Shown: positions 48,432 to 57,690 of the stretch, piece after piece | How the letters are laid out: the number at the start of each line of letters is the position of its first letter | Position numbering within the stretch: the first letter of the stretch is position 1 | Source of the DNA: Magnetococcales bacterium | GTDB lineage: Bacteria > Pseudomonadota > Magnetococcia > Magnetococcales > JADFYX01 | DNA: 64,000 nt | Direction of reading: 5' to 3' | Assembly (NCBI GenBank): GCA_015232405.1 | Contig: JADFZS010000005.1 | Location: 1 to 64,000, forward strand | The notes under the pieces: model-generated | Seen by the model: only the letters and a program-made list of their open reading frames with translations | Database searches by the model: none | What the model was told of the DNA's origin: nothing | Position numbers and translations under genes: made by a program

Positions 48432-49808
48432 TTATTCTGCTTCTTTTGGTTTTGTAGGGAATATTCTGGCTACACCACCAAAACTTCCAACCCACATACT
48501 CTTGTCATTTGCAAATGCCATAGAAAAGACATTGTTTGAAAATAGGCCATCGGAAGTGGTCAAGATGTTAAATCCAGTTGCCTTTTTCTGTGCTAAACCT
48601 TTGCTAGTACCTACCCATAAAGAGTTTTGTTCATCTTGATGCAACATGAAAATAAAATTGGATGGTAGACCATCATCCATTGTGAAATTAGTCCATTTTT
48701 TGCCATCAAACTTTGAAAGACCAGCACCCCATGTTCCACACCAGACATTGCCATCTTTGTCCACTTCCATGGATATGATGTAATTTGGGTTGTAAGCTGT
48801 GGTTACATTGGCTAAACCCTGTTCGGATTTTTGCCGTGCGTGGTGGCTGGATGTCTTGCCAGGGTCTTGCATGCTGTCATTTTGTTTTTTAGCCATTTCA
48901 TATCCAATTCCAAGGCCATCATCATGGGTCCATTTGCTCCATTTATCATTTACAAAACGACCAAGACCACCTTCTGTTGCTAGCCAAACTTCACCATTTT
49001 TACCCTCTGCCAGACCATAAACCCAATCATTTGGTAAACCACCTTTTGTACTTTCAACAGTGAAGGTCTCCCATTTTGATCTATCATCTAGGTTACCGCC
49101 TTTAATCCGGTTGGCTCCAGACCAGGTTGCGATCCAAACATCACCATTTTTCATCTCTTGGACATCATAGATAAAAGCATCACCAAGCCCATCAGGTATA
49201 TTGTAGGCTTTCCAGCTTTTTTTCTCAGTGTCGTATACTGAAAGTCCACCACCATAAGTACCTACTGTAATCTTGTTTTTACCAAGACGACCGATGTGGA
49301 ATACACCATTAGCTACCAAACTGCCGTTACGAACATCAAATAGTTTATAGTCTTCGGTTTTAATGTCATAACGGATAACTCCCCCGGATGTTCCTACCCA
49401 GACAAAAGTATCATCGACAAGCATATCTTTGACATTACGATTGCCAACCCGGAAATGGTTGAATTTAACATTGCTCTTCTTAACAACAGGTGCTTGGGCA
49501 GCAGCTTCTGGGCGCCCTGGGTGTCCACCCTGATTCCTGACTCCAGGTTTTAATGGTCCTACACCTGCAGCTGCCATTCTTTGAAGCGCAGCTGCATCAG
49601 ATTGTGAAGATTGTGGTTGTTGAGGTCGTTGTATAGGCTGAATTGGCTGTGCAGGCTGTACAGGTTTTCTTGCAACTTGCTGAACCTGTTGAGGAGGTGC
49701 AGTTTCTTTACCCTTTTTCATTCCTATGAAGAAGGCTCCTGTTACCATTCCTAACACCAATACAGCACCAACGATGGTGAGAATTAGAGGTTTTTTGCTA
49801 GAATTCAA
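48432..49808 (-). CDS. Membrane-anchored Reg_prop beta-propeller protein
   Basis: A 458-residue protein: TM anchor about residues 7-28, a Gln/Pro-rich linker (about 35-110), then a beta-propeller made of two-component-regulator-propeller repeats. Repeats are seen as VWVGTSGGVIRYD, VWIATWSGANR, VWLATEGGLGRF, VWCGTWGAGLSKFDGKKW, LWVGTSKGLA and MWVGSFGGVARI. In other bacteria such propellers form the sensor of hybrid two-component proteins; here it stands alone in the periplasm. Preferred start TTG 49808 with AAGGAG six bases upstream; a longer reading into the previous gene is unlikely. Sixteen bases after the upstream propeller gene. Confidence 0.82.
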   Translation of the reverse strand: MNSSKKPLILTIVGAVLVLGMVTGAFFIGMKKGKETAPPQQVQQVARKPVQPAQPIQPIQRPQQPQSSQSDAAALQRMAAAGVGPLKPGVRNQGGHPGRPEAAAQAPVVKKSNVKFNHFRVGNRNVKDMLVDDTFVWVGTSGGVIRYDIKTEDYKLFDVRNGSLVANGVFHIGRLGKNKITVGTYGGGLSVYDTEKKSWKAYNIPDGLGDAFIYDVQEMKNGDVWIATWSGANRIKGGNLDDRSKWETFTVESTKGGLPNDWVYGLAEGKNGEVWLATEGGLGRFVNDKWSKWTHDDGLGIGYEMAKKQNDSMQDPGKTSSHHARQKSEQGLANVTTAYNPNYIISMEVDKDGNVWCGTWGAGLSKFDGKKWTNFTMDDGLPSNFIFMLHQDEQNSLWVGTSKGLAQKKATGFNILTTSDGLFSNNVFSMAFANDKSMWVGSFGGVARIFPTKPKEAE

Positions 49809-49824
49809 TGTGCTCTCCTTGGAT

Positions 49825-50946
49825 TTATTTTTTGACAGTACCAATACGGAATATCTTTCCGTTGGTTCCTGCCCAGATCTCACCATCAGATGTGGCGGCT
49901 AAAGTATAAATGTTAAGTCCCTGCATAGTTTGATTTTCTGAAAAAACTGTCCAACTACCATTTCTAAAGAGGGCTAGTCCGTTATTTGTTCCTGCCCACA
50001 GAACGCCATATTTATCTCTTGCTAAACTATATACGACATTCCCTGGAAGTCCCTCTCTTGTGCTATAAGATTGCCATTTTTTACCATCAAAATGACTGAC
50101 TCCTCCACCCCATGTTCCCGCCCAGAGAGAGTCGTCGTGATCCAACTCAAGGGAGAAAACATAGTTAGGATTATATGTCTGGCTACCACTATTTAGTATA
50201 CCAAGATCATGCCTGTTACGGGTACCAAGACCGGTATTGGTACTAGCTGGTAGTTGAGCAGTATTTGGTGCACCCAAGCCATCTTTGTGTTCCCACTCTT
50301 TCCAGGTTTTGCCATCATAAAGTGATATTCCACCTTCTGTTCCAAACCAAATTCTTTGCTTGGAATCAATTTCGATGGCATAAACCCACTCATTGATAAG
50401 CTCTTTTACGTAGGTTTCCATCTTGTCACTATCAAGGTCGAGGCGGTTAACTCCTGCCCAGGTTCCAATCCATAAGCTTCCATCTGGGTGGCTTGCAAAA
50501 GAGTAGACCCAATAATCGGCAAGACCATGCATGGGAAAATAGGTTTTCCATTTATCGCCTTTGAGACTTGACACTCCTCCAGCGTTTGTTCCAAACCATA
50601 TGCTATCCTGACTATCTTTCCCTATAGCAAAAACATATTCATTAGCTAGACCATCTTCACGGGTAAAGGTTCTCCGAACCCCAAAGCTATCCAGGTCGAT
50701 TTCATGAACACCTATTGAAGTCCCAACCCATAGTGCCCTTTCTTCCTCATCCACAAAAGTGGAACGAACATAGACATCTTTACCAACTTCATAACTATCC
50801 AAAACAGAATATTTATTTAATTGAGATGTGGATGATGTCTGTGCTGTTGAAGCGGCATTTTGTTTTGAGGTTCCAGCTTTATCTGAATTGTCGGAACAGC
50901 CGGAAATCATTAAAATTAAAAAAAATAACAGAAACTTGCGCCACAT
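49825..50946 (-). CDS. Reg_prop beta-propeller lipoprotein
   Basis: A 373-residue lipoprotein with lipobox ISGC (about residues 14-17), then SDN, expected to be outer-membrane anchored. The rest is a beta-propeller with repeats LWVGTSIGVHEID, IWFGTNAGGVSSL, LWIGTWAGVNRLD, IWFGTEGGISLYDGKTW, LWAGTWGGGVSHFDGKKW, LWAGTNNGLALF and IWAGTNGKIF. It is a paralogue of the next gene, and the two share long matches such as GGGVSHFDGKKW versus GAGLSKFDGKKW. Possible roles are ligand or partner recognition. Placed between a Sel1-repeat protein and the second propeller. Confidence 0.82.
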   Translation of the reverse strand: MWRKFLLFFLILMISGCSDNSDKAGTSKQNAASTAQTSSTSQLNKYSVLDSYEVGKDVYVRSTFVDEEERALWVGTSIGVHEIDLDSFGVRRTFTREDGLANEYVFAIGKDSQDSIWFGTNAGGVSSLKGDKWKTYFPMHGLADYWVYSFASHPDGSLWIGTWAGVNRLDLDSDKMETYVKELINEWVYAIEIDSKQRIWFGTEGGISLYDGKTWKEWEHKDGLGAPNTAQLPASTNTGLGTRNRHDLGILNSGSQTYNPNYVFSLELDHDDSLWAGTWGGGVSHFDGKKWQSYSTREGLPGNVVYSLARDKYGVLWAGTNNGLALFRNGSWTVFSENQTMQGLNIYTLAATSDGEIWAGTNGKIFRIGTVKK

Positions 50947-51012
50947 TTAATTAAAATATCCTTTAATAAATAGGTCTATATAAATTATCAATATAATAAA
51001 GTTTGTTTGTAT

Positions 51013-51663
51013 CTATGGTTCTTTTTGCATTTTGACAATATTTTTAATTGCCTGATCGATTTCAGCTGCTTTTTTAGGATCTTTTCTTAACCCTAGTCGT
51101 CCTAAACGATAGGAACTGGACAGTTCAAACATGGCTGGAGTATAGCTTTTATCTGCCGCTTTTTGGAACCATGACAGAGCCTTTTTGTTATCAATTGGTA
51201 ATCCTAACTCACCCTTGGAATAGATAAAACCCATGGCTGTCATCGCTGGTGGGTGGTTGTTTTTAGCAGCAAGGGATATCCATTTAAAGGCTTTTTTATT
51301 ATCAATTTTTCCAGCGTTACCACTAGCAATCATCTGTCCCAAACCCAGAGCGCCAGCCATACTACCCCCATTGGCAGCTTTTTTATACCAAGCCAATGCA
51401 GTTTTGTTATCTTCTGCTTTATCATAGATATATGCTAACAAAACCATTGCTGGTTTGTAATCTGCCTTGGCAGCACTACCCAAATAATCAATTGCAGTTA
51501 CCAGATCATCCCGTTGGTAAGCCTTGCTTCCTTTTTCATAATCGCTCTTGGGGTCTGCCATGCCAGTAGTTGGCAGGCTAAATAAAATACTTAAAAAACA
51601 CAAAGCCAAAAGCAAAGATTTCCAGTTACCAAAGGACATCTTTGTATAATTTATTGTTTTCAT
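51013..51663 (-). CDS. Periplasmic Sel1-repeat protein
   Basis: A 216-residue exported protein: signal peptide about residues 10-36 (ends GMA), then four to five Sel1-like helical repeats (A..YDKAEDNKTALAWYKKAA, A.LGLGQMI, AMTAMGFIYSKGELGLPIDN, AMFELSSSYRLGRLGL). Sel1 proteins are adaptors that hold protein complexes together. ATG has GGAGGG five bases upstream. It sits between the propeller genes (downstream, 67 bases) and the NtrC-type regulator (upstream, 48 bases), all on the same strand, so may be one operon. Confidence 0.85.
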   Translation of the reverse strand: MKTINYTKMSFGNWKSLLLALCFLSILFSLPTTGMADPKSDYEKGSKAYQRDDLVTAIDYLGSAAKADYKPAMVLLAYIYDKAEDNKTALAWYKKAANGGSMAGALGLGQMIASGNAGKIDNKKAFKWISLAAKNNHPPAMTAMGFIYSKGELGLPIDNKKALSWFQKAADKSYTPAMFELSSSYRLGRLGLRKDPKKAAEIDQAIKNIVKMQKEP

Positions 51664-51711
51664 TAAACCCTCCTCACATTTTCAACTGTGATTTTTTAAA
51701 ACAGCTTTTCA

Positions 51712-53100
51712 TCAGTCACTAAATAAATTAGGTAGATTTGCCTGTTCAAGCTTACGATATAGGCTAGATAGACCTATACCTAATGAGCTGGCTGCTACCT
51801 TTCTATCACCGTCTGCCTTTTCTATAGTATCCAAGATTACCTTTATCTCATAATCTCTAATCTTGTCACGGAGAGTTTCTCCAGATTCAGGAATGTTGAT
51901 TCCTGAAATTGATGTAGAAACTTTTGCTGCGATATTCTGTGGTAGATCATTCAAGGTAATGACACCATCTTCAGCTAGAATCAAGGCTCTCTCAATTACA
52001 TTTTCCAATTCACGGATATTTCCCGGCCAATCATGCTTTTGCATTGCCGCTTCAGCATCAGGATCAATTGCAAAAGGGCTGTTTGTACCAGCCTTTGTTG
52101 CTCGTTGCTCCAGGAAATATCGAATGAGTAATGGAACATCTTCTGGACGTTCCCTAAGAGGGGGAATCGGAATGTTAAATACATTGAGACGGAAAAAAAG
52201 ATCTTCCCTGAAGGTTCCGGCAGCAACCATGTCCTCTAGTTTGCGGTTTGTTGCCGAAATAATTCTAGTATCAACGTTTCTAAACTGTTCACTTCCAACC
52301 GGGCGTATTTTATTTTCTTCCAACACATGCAGAAGCTTAACTTGTAGATTTAGTGGTAACTCTCCAATTTCATCAAGAAATAGGGTGCCTTTATCAGCCT
52401 CTTGAAAAAGCCCTTTTTTAGCTTTATCCGCCCCGGTAAACGCCCCTTTTACGTGTCCAAAAAACTCACTTTCCAGTAGATTTTCCGGTATCGAACCACA
52501 GTTGACAGGTATGAAAAGTCCCTCTTTTCTTTGGCTGTTTTTATGGATTTGTCTAGCTACCACACCTTTACCTGTACCACTGCCACCAGAGATAAAGACA
52601 GTAAAATCTGTTGTTGCAACCTTGCGAATAAGACGTTCCACCTGGGTCATGCCTGGAGAGATCAAGCGACATTTTCCCTCTTCCTCTTTTTGTACCATCT
52701 CTTTCAAAGTTCGGTTTTGTGCTTTAAGACCGATAAAGCTGCTCACCTGCTCAAGGCGATGAAGAATATCTTCCCGTCGTAATGGTTTGGTGAGATAATC
52801 AAAAGCACCTGCTTTCATGGCTTTTACGGCGGTATCCACAGAGGCATAAGCAGTCATCATCAAAAAGACAACCTCATAGCCCCTCTCTTTAGACTGTTTA
52901 ACCAGTTCAATGCCATCCATTTCTGGCATGTTAATATCGGATATTACAAGGTCAAAATCATCTTTTTCCAGTTTGAAAAGTGCCTCAACTCCATCCTTTG
53001 CTGAATCTGCGGTATAATCAGCTTTTTTTAGAGTGGCTACCAATATCTGTCTAATTGCAGGCTCATCATCAACTACAAGAATATTCAGTGATTTTCTCAA
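51712..53100 (-). CDS. NtrC-family sigma-54-dependent response regulator
   Basis: A 462-residue regulator: receiver with D55 in LVISDINMPEMDG, AAA+ domain (about 140-375) with Walker A SGGSGTGKG, the sigma-54 loop GAFTGA and Walker B TLFLDEIGEL, and a Fis-type helix-turn-helix at the C-terminus (RKVAASSLGIGLSSLYRKLE). It activates sigma-54 RNA polymerase on phosphorylation by its kinase, encoded one base upstream. TTG start with AAGGA nine bases upstream. Candidate targets in the window are the sigma-54-like promoters at 57613, 43274 and 1091. Confidence 0.95.
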   Translation of the reverse strand: MRKSLNILVVDDEPAIRQILVATLKKADYTADSAKDGVEALFKLEKDDFDLVISDINMPEMDGIELVKQSKERGYEVVFLMMTAYASVDTAVKAMKAGAFDYLTKPLRREDILHRLEQVSSFIGLKAQNRTLKEMVQKEEEGKCRLISPGMTQVERLIRKVATTDFTVFISGGSGTGKGVVARQIHKNSQRKEGLFIPVNCGSIPENLLESEFFGHVKGAFTGADKAKKGLFQEADKGTLFLDEIGELPLNLQVKLLHVLEENKIRPVGSEQFRNVDTRIISATNRKLEDMVAAGTFREDLFFRLNVFNIPIPPLRERPEDVPLLIRYFLEQRATKAGTNSPFAIDPDAEAAMQKHDWPGNIRELENVIERALILAEDGVITLNDLPQNIAAKVSTSISGINIPESGETLRDKIRDYEIKVILDTIEKADGDRKVAASSLGIGLSSLYRKLEQANLPNLFSD

Positions 53101-53101
53101 A

Positions 53102-55519
53102 TCAAATTTCCTTAAGATTGCTGTTTGTTAAAGGTAACACAATATCGACGGTACTTCCTTTCCCAGAGGTTGATTCAATTTCGATTGTACCATCATGTTT
53201 ATCAATAATGGAATAACAAAGAGAAAGTCCAAGCCCAGTTCCTTTCCCAGCTGGTTTTGTTGTAAAGAACGGATCCATAACTTTGTCCATGACATCACTT
53301 TCCATACCAATACCGTTGTCAGTAACTGAAATTTTTAAAAATGCATTAACATCATCACCTGTTTTAGAAGTTTTTATACTAACTTTTGGTGGACGATCAC
53401 CATTTTCTTCCATAGCATCTGCTGCATTAATGATCAGATTTATCAAAACCTGTCGTAGTTGAGAGGCGGAAGCAGAAATAGCAGGGAGAGTTCGATCAAG
53501 GTCCAGGGATAACTCAATGGTTTGTAAACGTTTGTCAAAACGCATCAGGTTGGATGTTTTCTCTGCCAAGCTATTAATATCAACAAGTTGAATCTCTTCT
53601 AATTGTGGTGCTGCCAGATCAGAAACATCACGTGTTATATTGGATATGCGGCTTATCTGTTCATCCATCATTTTCAGATAGCTTAATGTATCTTCATTTT
53701 CTTCACCCAAATTATCTTGAATTGCCTCTAGAAGACCTGAAATAGCTGCTGTTGGGTTGTTTATTTCGTGTAGAATTCCGGCAGCCAAAGTACCTAAAGA
53801 GGCCATTTTTTCGTGATGAGCTTGAGTTATTCTAGAAAGGGCAATATCTTTTTCAGCTTTTTTTCTTTCGCTGATATCATGTACTGTGGCTATGAAACGT
53901 ATATCACTGTTGGTCTGAATTTGGATGATACCCAGTTCAATTGGCAGAAGTGAACCATCTTTTTTACAGGCTAATCCTTCTCTCTTCAGGCTATCTCCAG
54001 GTTTGGTTGTGGCAAGAAATTTTTTAATATAATTATCATGGGCTGTACGGTGTGGCTCAGGAGTAAGGATTCTCACATTTTCCCCGATTAGCTCATCGGC
54101 AGTATACCCAAAAATTCTCACCATAGCTGGATTGCAAGACTCAATCTCGCCACTTTCTTTTACCCCAACAATACCTTCTCCTACACTATCCAAGATGGTT
54201 CTGAGGCGCATTTCACTGTTTTTCAGGGAGTCTTGAGCAGCTTTAAATTCAGTAATATCTTCTTTTACAGCGACATAGTGGGTTATCTTGCCATATTTAT
54301 TGCGAATTGGAGATATCGAAGCTGACTCCCAGAAGAGAGATCCATCTTTTCGCCGGTTATGAAACTCACCACGCCACTCTCTGCCACTGCTTATCTCATA
54401 CCACATTTTTTCATAAGTAACACTGTTGGCCTTTCCAGACTTTAAAATGCTGGGTTTTTTTCTAATTACCTCAGCTCGGCTGTAGCCTGTTACCTGAGAA
54501 AACTTGGGATTAACATATTCAATATTACCTTCAAGATCAGTAATCATCACCGTTGCAGGGCTTTGTTCAACAGCCTGGGTAAGCTTAAGAAGTTCCCCTT
54601 CAGCTTGTTGTCGTTCTTCGATCTCTGTCTTTAAAACCGCATTGGTAATTTTCAGGGTTTCGGTTCTATCTTCAACTTTTTGCTCAAGGGTTTCGTTGTA
54701 ATTACGGATTTTTTTAACCAGCGAAGTCAACTGTCCGTGTTGAATCTTTATTGTCGAGTCAGCTTTGCGGATAATGCTGAACAGGGCCAGATAGAGGATG
54801 GAAAAAAGTGAAATAACCCCAAATGCAATCTCTTTTTGAGATTGTTCGTGGTGGGATAGCTGGATTGTTATATCATAATAAAGTTCAAACACCCCCTGAA
54901 TTTTTCCGTTTTTTCTTAATGGGACATAGGTGGATATCATATCCCTATCTTCTACAACGCCATCAAAAGAGGGGAAACCATTGCGATGTACAAGGTTACT
55001 AACTGCTTTTCCTTGCATTGCTGATATAAACCCTACATTTTTACTTTGGTCTTCTCCTATCTGGCTTGATTGAGTTGAGTAAACGGTAATTCCATGTATG
55101 TTGAATATTTTGATTTTAACTACCATTAGATCCTGCATGAGTCGCCCAAGCATAGTATCAAGATATGGGATCATCATGGTGTGGTCTTTGATCTGATTTT
55201 TATCTAGTTCAACAGTTTTTTTGAGAAAGCCTCGCAAACTTGGCCAGAGGGAGTTTGAAAAAGCTTTGGTCATTGCGATGTTCTGATGTTCTCCCATTTG
55301 CATCAGAGAGCGTTCTTCAATCTTATTGAAATGAATATTGATTAATATACCTCCCAATAACATTGTAATTAGACTGGTTATTGAGAAATAGCGTAACAGT
55401 TGGAACAAATTGGCCTCCCCCTTGCTCAACAGTAGGTTGCTGTCTGCACCTTGTTGATCATCACTGGGTGTATATCCATTGGATTTATTTTTGAAGGACA
55501 ACATATCAAGGTTTTCCAA
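53102..55519 (-). CDS. Sensor histidine kinase of the NtrC-type pair
   Basis: An 805-residue kinase: TM1 about 41-62, a periplasmic domain (about 63-240), TM2 about 242-262, a coiled coil, two to three PAS/PAC domains (about 310-560), HisKA with H584 (GILHEINNPTAAI) and HATPase (NLIINAADAMEE, DNGIGME, GKGTGLGLSL). The periplasmic domain contains SLWPSL, SQIGED, FPSFDGVVEDRDMIS and YVPLR, and is clearly homologous to that of the GGDEF-EAL protein at 57691. Start is TTG 55519 or, less distal, ATG 55504. Its stop is one base from the regulator start, so the pair is assured. Confidence 0.92.
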   Translation of the reverse strand: MENLDMLSFKNKSNGYTPSDDQQGADSNLLLSKGEANLFQLLRYFSITSLITMLLGGILINIHFNKIEERSLMQMGEHQNIAMTKAFSNSLWPSLRGFLKKTVELDKNQIKDHTMMIPYLDTMLGRLMQDLMVVKIKIFNIHGITVYSTQSSQIGEDQSKNVGFISAMQGKAVSNLVHRNGFPSFDGVVEDRDMISTYVPLRKNGKIQGVFELYYDITIQLSHHEQSQKEIAFGVISLFSILYLALFSIIRKADSTIKIQHGQLTSLVKKIRNYNETLEQKVEDRTETLKITNAVLKTEIEERQQAEGELLKLTQAVEQSPATVMITDLEGNIEYVNPKFSQVTGYSRAEVIRKKPSILKSGKANSVTYEKMWYEISSGREWRGEFHNRRKDGSLFWESASISPIRNKYGKITHYVAVKEDITEFKAAQDSLKNSEMRLRTILDSVGEGIVGVKESGEIESCNPAMVRIFGYTADELIGENVRILTPEPHRTAHDNYIKKFLATTKPGDSLKREGLACKKDGSLLPIELGIIQIQTNSDIRFIATVHDISERKKAEKDIALSRITQAHHEKMASLGTLAAGILHEINNPTAAISGLLEAIQDNLGEENEDTLSYLKMMDEQISRISNITRDVSDLAAPQLEEIQLVDINSLAEKTSNLMRFDKRLQTIELSLDLDRTLPAISASASQLRQVLINLIINAADAMEENGDRPPKVSIKTSKTGDDVNAFLKISVTDNGIGMESDVMDKVMDPFFTTKPAGKGTGLGLSLCYSIIDKHDGTIEIESTSGKGSTVDIVLPLTNSNLKEI

Positions 55520-55527
55520 GAGGAAAA

Positions 55528-56166
55528 ATGTATTTTCTGAAAACAGTTAGCAAAATCATCTTTTTTACCATGCTTTTAGTTGCATGTGGTGGAGTTACAG
55601 AGGTTAAAGTGCAAAACCACGAAACTCCGCCATTAAAAGATAGACAAAACTACGAAGAACAGCAAATTAAACCAGAAAAAAAAGTTATACCAGGAATAAA
55701 CATGGCAGATACACCAGATCTTCACAACGATGGTATCCATGATCCAGACAATCCTGGTATAGAATTTCTGCAAAATCCGGCCCAATCCCTCAGTTCAATC
55801 CCATTAGGTCGCTGGGGAGAGGTTGACTGGATGCGAGCTTTAAATGAAAAAATCATTAATCCAAGAGCAGATATCAGTGGGGATGCCAAGATGCAGATAC
55901 TGGATTTGGATATTATAATGAAAGACACCAAATCTATGCCGTATGTACGTTTCCCCCATAAGTCTCATACACAATGGCTAGCTTGTAAGAATTGTCATCC
56001 TGATATTTTTATTGAAAAAATTGGTGCAAATAATATAAAAATGGATGATGTATTCAAAGGCCGTTTTTGTGGAGCCTGTCACGGCAGGGTTTCTTTTTCC
56101 AGTTATGTATGTCAACGTTGCCATAGCGTCCCTCATAAGGGTTCGCCTCCCCAATGGTGGGAATAA
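55528..56166 (+). CDS. Trihaem c7-type cytochrome lipoprotein
   Basis: A 212-residue lipoprotein: signal with lipobox LVAC (about residues 14-17), a polar linker to about 130, then a compact c7-type trihaem domain: FPHKSHTQWLACKNCHP, CGACHG and CQRCHS. The haem ligands, the FPHxxH motif and the order match the family of trihaem domains found in strings as conductive multihaem proteins. Here there is one copy. ATG with AGAGG just upstream. It is divergent from the kinase with only eight bases between start codons, so promoter sites must lie in the opposite coding regions. Probably outer-membrane electron transfer. Confidence 0.88.
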   Translation: MYFLKTVSKIIFFTMLLVACGGVTEVKVQNHETPPLKDRQNYEEQQIKPEKKVIPGINMADTPDLHNDGIHDPDNPGIEFLQNPAQSLSSIPLGRWGEVDWMRALNEKIINPRADISGDAKMQILDLDIIMKDTKSMPYVRFPHKSHTQWLACKNCHPDIFIEKIGANNIKMDDVFKGRFCGACHGRVSFSSYVCQRCHSVPHKGSPPQWWE

Positions 56167-56447
56167 GTACATATTATATTCCCGATAGTGAGAATTGTGT
56201 GCTATATATTTTATTGTGATTATAAGAGATTATAAACATAATCATGGCACTGTTTATTAAGCACATGATACAACCTGTCGTTTCACATTCAAGCATAGTG
56301 AAATCCCTTTTCACAAATAGTTTACTGGAAATTCCTTTGATATATCTAAACAATCAATTGGATTACTCCTTACAAGCATCTCCAAATCGTATTTTTTAAG
56401 TTAAGAAATTGATAATAGAATCTTTAAATAAAATGAAGAGAGGTCAA

Positions 56448-57443
56448 ATGAGTATTTATATTAGAGTAACTTTGTTGTTGGCAACATTGCTGTTCATTAA
56501 TGGATGTGGAACTACTCCAGCACCTGCCCCCAAACCGCAACAAGTTACTTACAATGGTTTTATTGTCCATCTACCATCAGGTGATACAGTACACAAAGAG
56601 GATTTGTTGGATAAACTTGTGGATTCTCAAGTTATCTACCTTGGTGAAAAGCATGATAATCCATATCAACATCAAAGCCAGTTGGAGATTGTAGAGAGAT
56701 TGATCAAAAGGGGGAAAAGGCCGGCAATTGGATTTGAGTTCTTTTCCCAAGAACAGACTGGCTGGTTGATGAACTACACTTTGGGATATAAGTCTTTAAT
56801 GGTTCCCGTCATGGAAAAACGGGTAGAGGGTTATCTGAGAAAAAAATTGGGCTGGCAAGGACGTAATGATTGGAAATTTTATGCACCCCTTATTGAGCTA
56901 GCCCGAAAACATAAACTACCAGTCTTTGGTGCTGACCTCCCAAAAGGAACAAAGGTACGGTTGACTAGAACCGGTTTGGCAAAAATGTCATCACTTGAAA
57001 AATCTTTAATATTTTCAACAGGGTTTAGTGATGACAAATATAGATTGGCAATGCATAAAAGACTCTCACAATCACACTGTGGAACAGCAAGAGGTGATTT
57101 TCTTGAACGGCTCTATCAGACCTGGCTAGCAAGAAACGATGCGATGGCAAAGTCAATTGTTGAGATGCGCAAGGAAATGGACGATGAACCTATCGTTGTT
57201 TTACTTGGTTTAGCTCATGTTCAAAATAATATGGGAGTTTACGATAGGGTAGCTCATCTTGATCCAACAATCAGACAGGTTAACCTTGGATTTCGCGAAA
57301 TGTTGCCAGAGGAGCACTCCCATGATGATGAAGAGACTAAACCTGAACATCCAGATCATAACTACCTGTGGTTTACACCACCAACACCTGGGCAAAAAGG
57401 TGGAGATCCTTGTGCACAATTTAGAAAAGTTCACAAAAAATGA
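56448..57443 (+). CDS. ChaN-like lipoprotein
   Basis: A 331-residue lipoprotein: lipobox INGC about residues 17-20 and a ChaN-family domain with VIYLGEKHDNPYQHQSQLEIV, IGFEFFSQEQ and the late VVLLGLAHVQNNMGV motif. ChaN proteins of the Tiki-like superfamily bind haem or iron at the outer membrane in Campylobacter. Binding here is inferred; the surrounding cytochromes make haem handling plausible. In-frame starts occur at 56409 (TTG) and 56433 (ATG); ATG 56448 has AGAGG five bases upstream and begins a proper lipoprotein signal. The C-terminus is His/Asp-rich (HSHDDEET). Confidence 0.85.
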   Translation: MSIYIRVTLLLATLLFINGCGTTPAPAPKPQQVTYNGFIVHLPSGDTVHKEDLLDKLVDSQVIYLGEKHDNPYQHQSQLEIVERLIKRGKRPAIGFEFFSQEQTGWLMNYTLGYKSLMVPVMEKRVEGYLRKKLGWQGRNDWKFYAPLIELARKHKLPVFGADLPKGTKVRLTRTGLAKMSSLEKSLIFSTGFSDDKYRLAMHKRLSQSHCGTARGDFLERLYQTWLARNDAMAKSIVEMRKEMDDEPIVVLLGLAHVQNNMGVYDRVAHLDPTIRQVNLGFREMLPEEHSHDDEETKPEHPDHNYLWFTPPTPGQKGGDPCAQFRKVHKK

Positions 57444-57612
57444 AACATTCTCTAATTTGGATGTTTGAGTACTAGATATTCTTGATTGTGAGAATTAATG
57501 TATGCTTGATAATCGTTAATAATTGTTAATAATTTTTCTGCATCTATATTAAAAAAAAGGAAAAATAAAAAAATATAATCTTATGCAATAGTTTTTTTAT
57601 TGGCGGAGATGT

Positions 57613-57629
57613 TTGGCACTCTTCTTGTA
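57613..57629 (+). promoter_or_regulatory. Sigma-54 promoter of the GGDEF-EAL gene
   Basis: TTGGCACTCTTCTTGTA matches TTGGCAC-N5-TTGCA at every position except C to T at -12, with exact ten-base spacing between -24 GG and -12. It is 62 bases upstream of the start codon. The best sigma-54 match seen in the window. Confidence 0.7.
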
Positions 57630-57690
57630 GCTCTTCACATTAGCAAAACTGAGAGAAATACAGCAAAGCGTGTGAAATAAGGATAAAGAG

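Noticed and set aside
51863-52405. 180-codon plus-strand ORF
   Set aside because: Antisense shadow of the NtrC-type AAA+ domain.
56240-56265. TGGCAC element before the ChaN-like gene
   Set aside because: Good -24 half but the -12 half (ATTAA) does not match.
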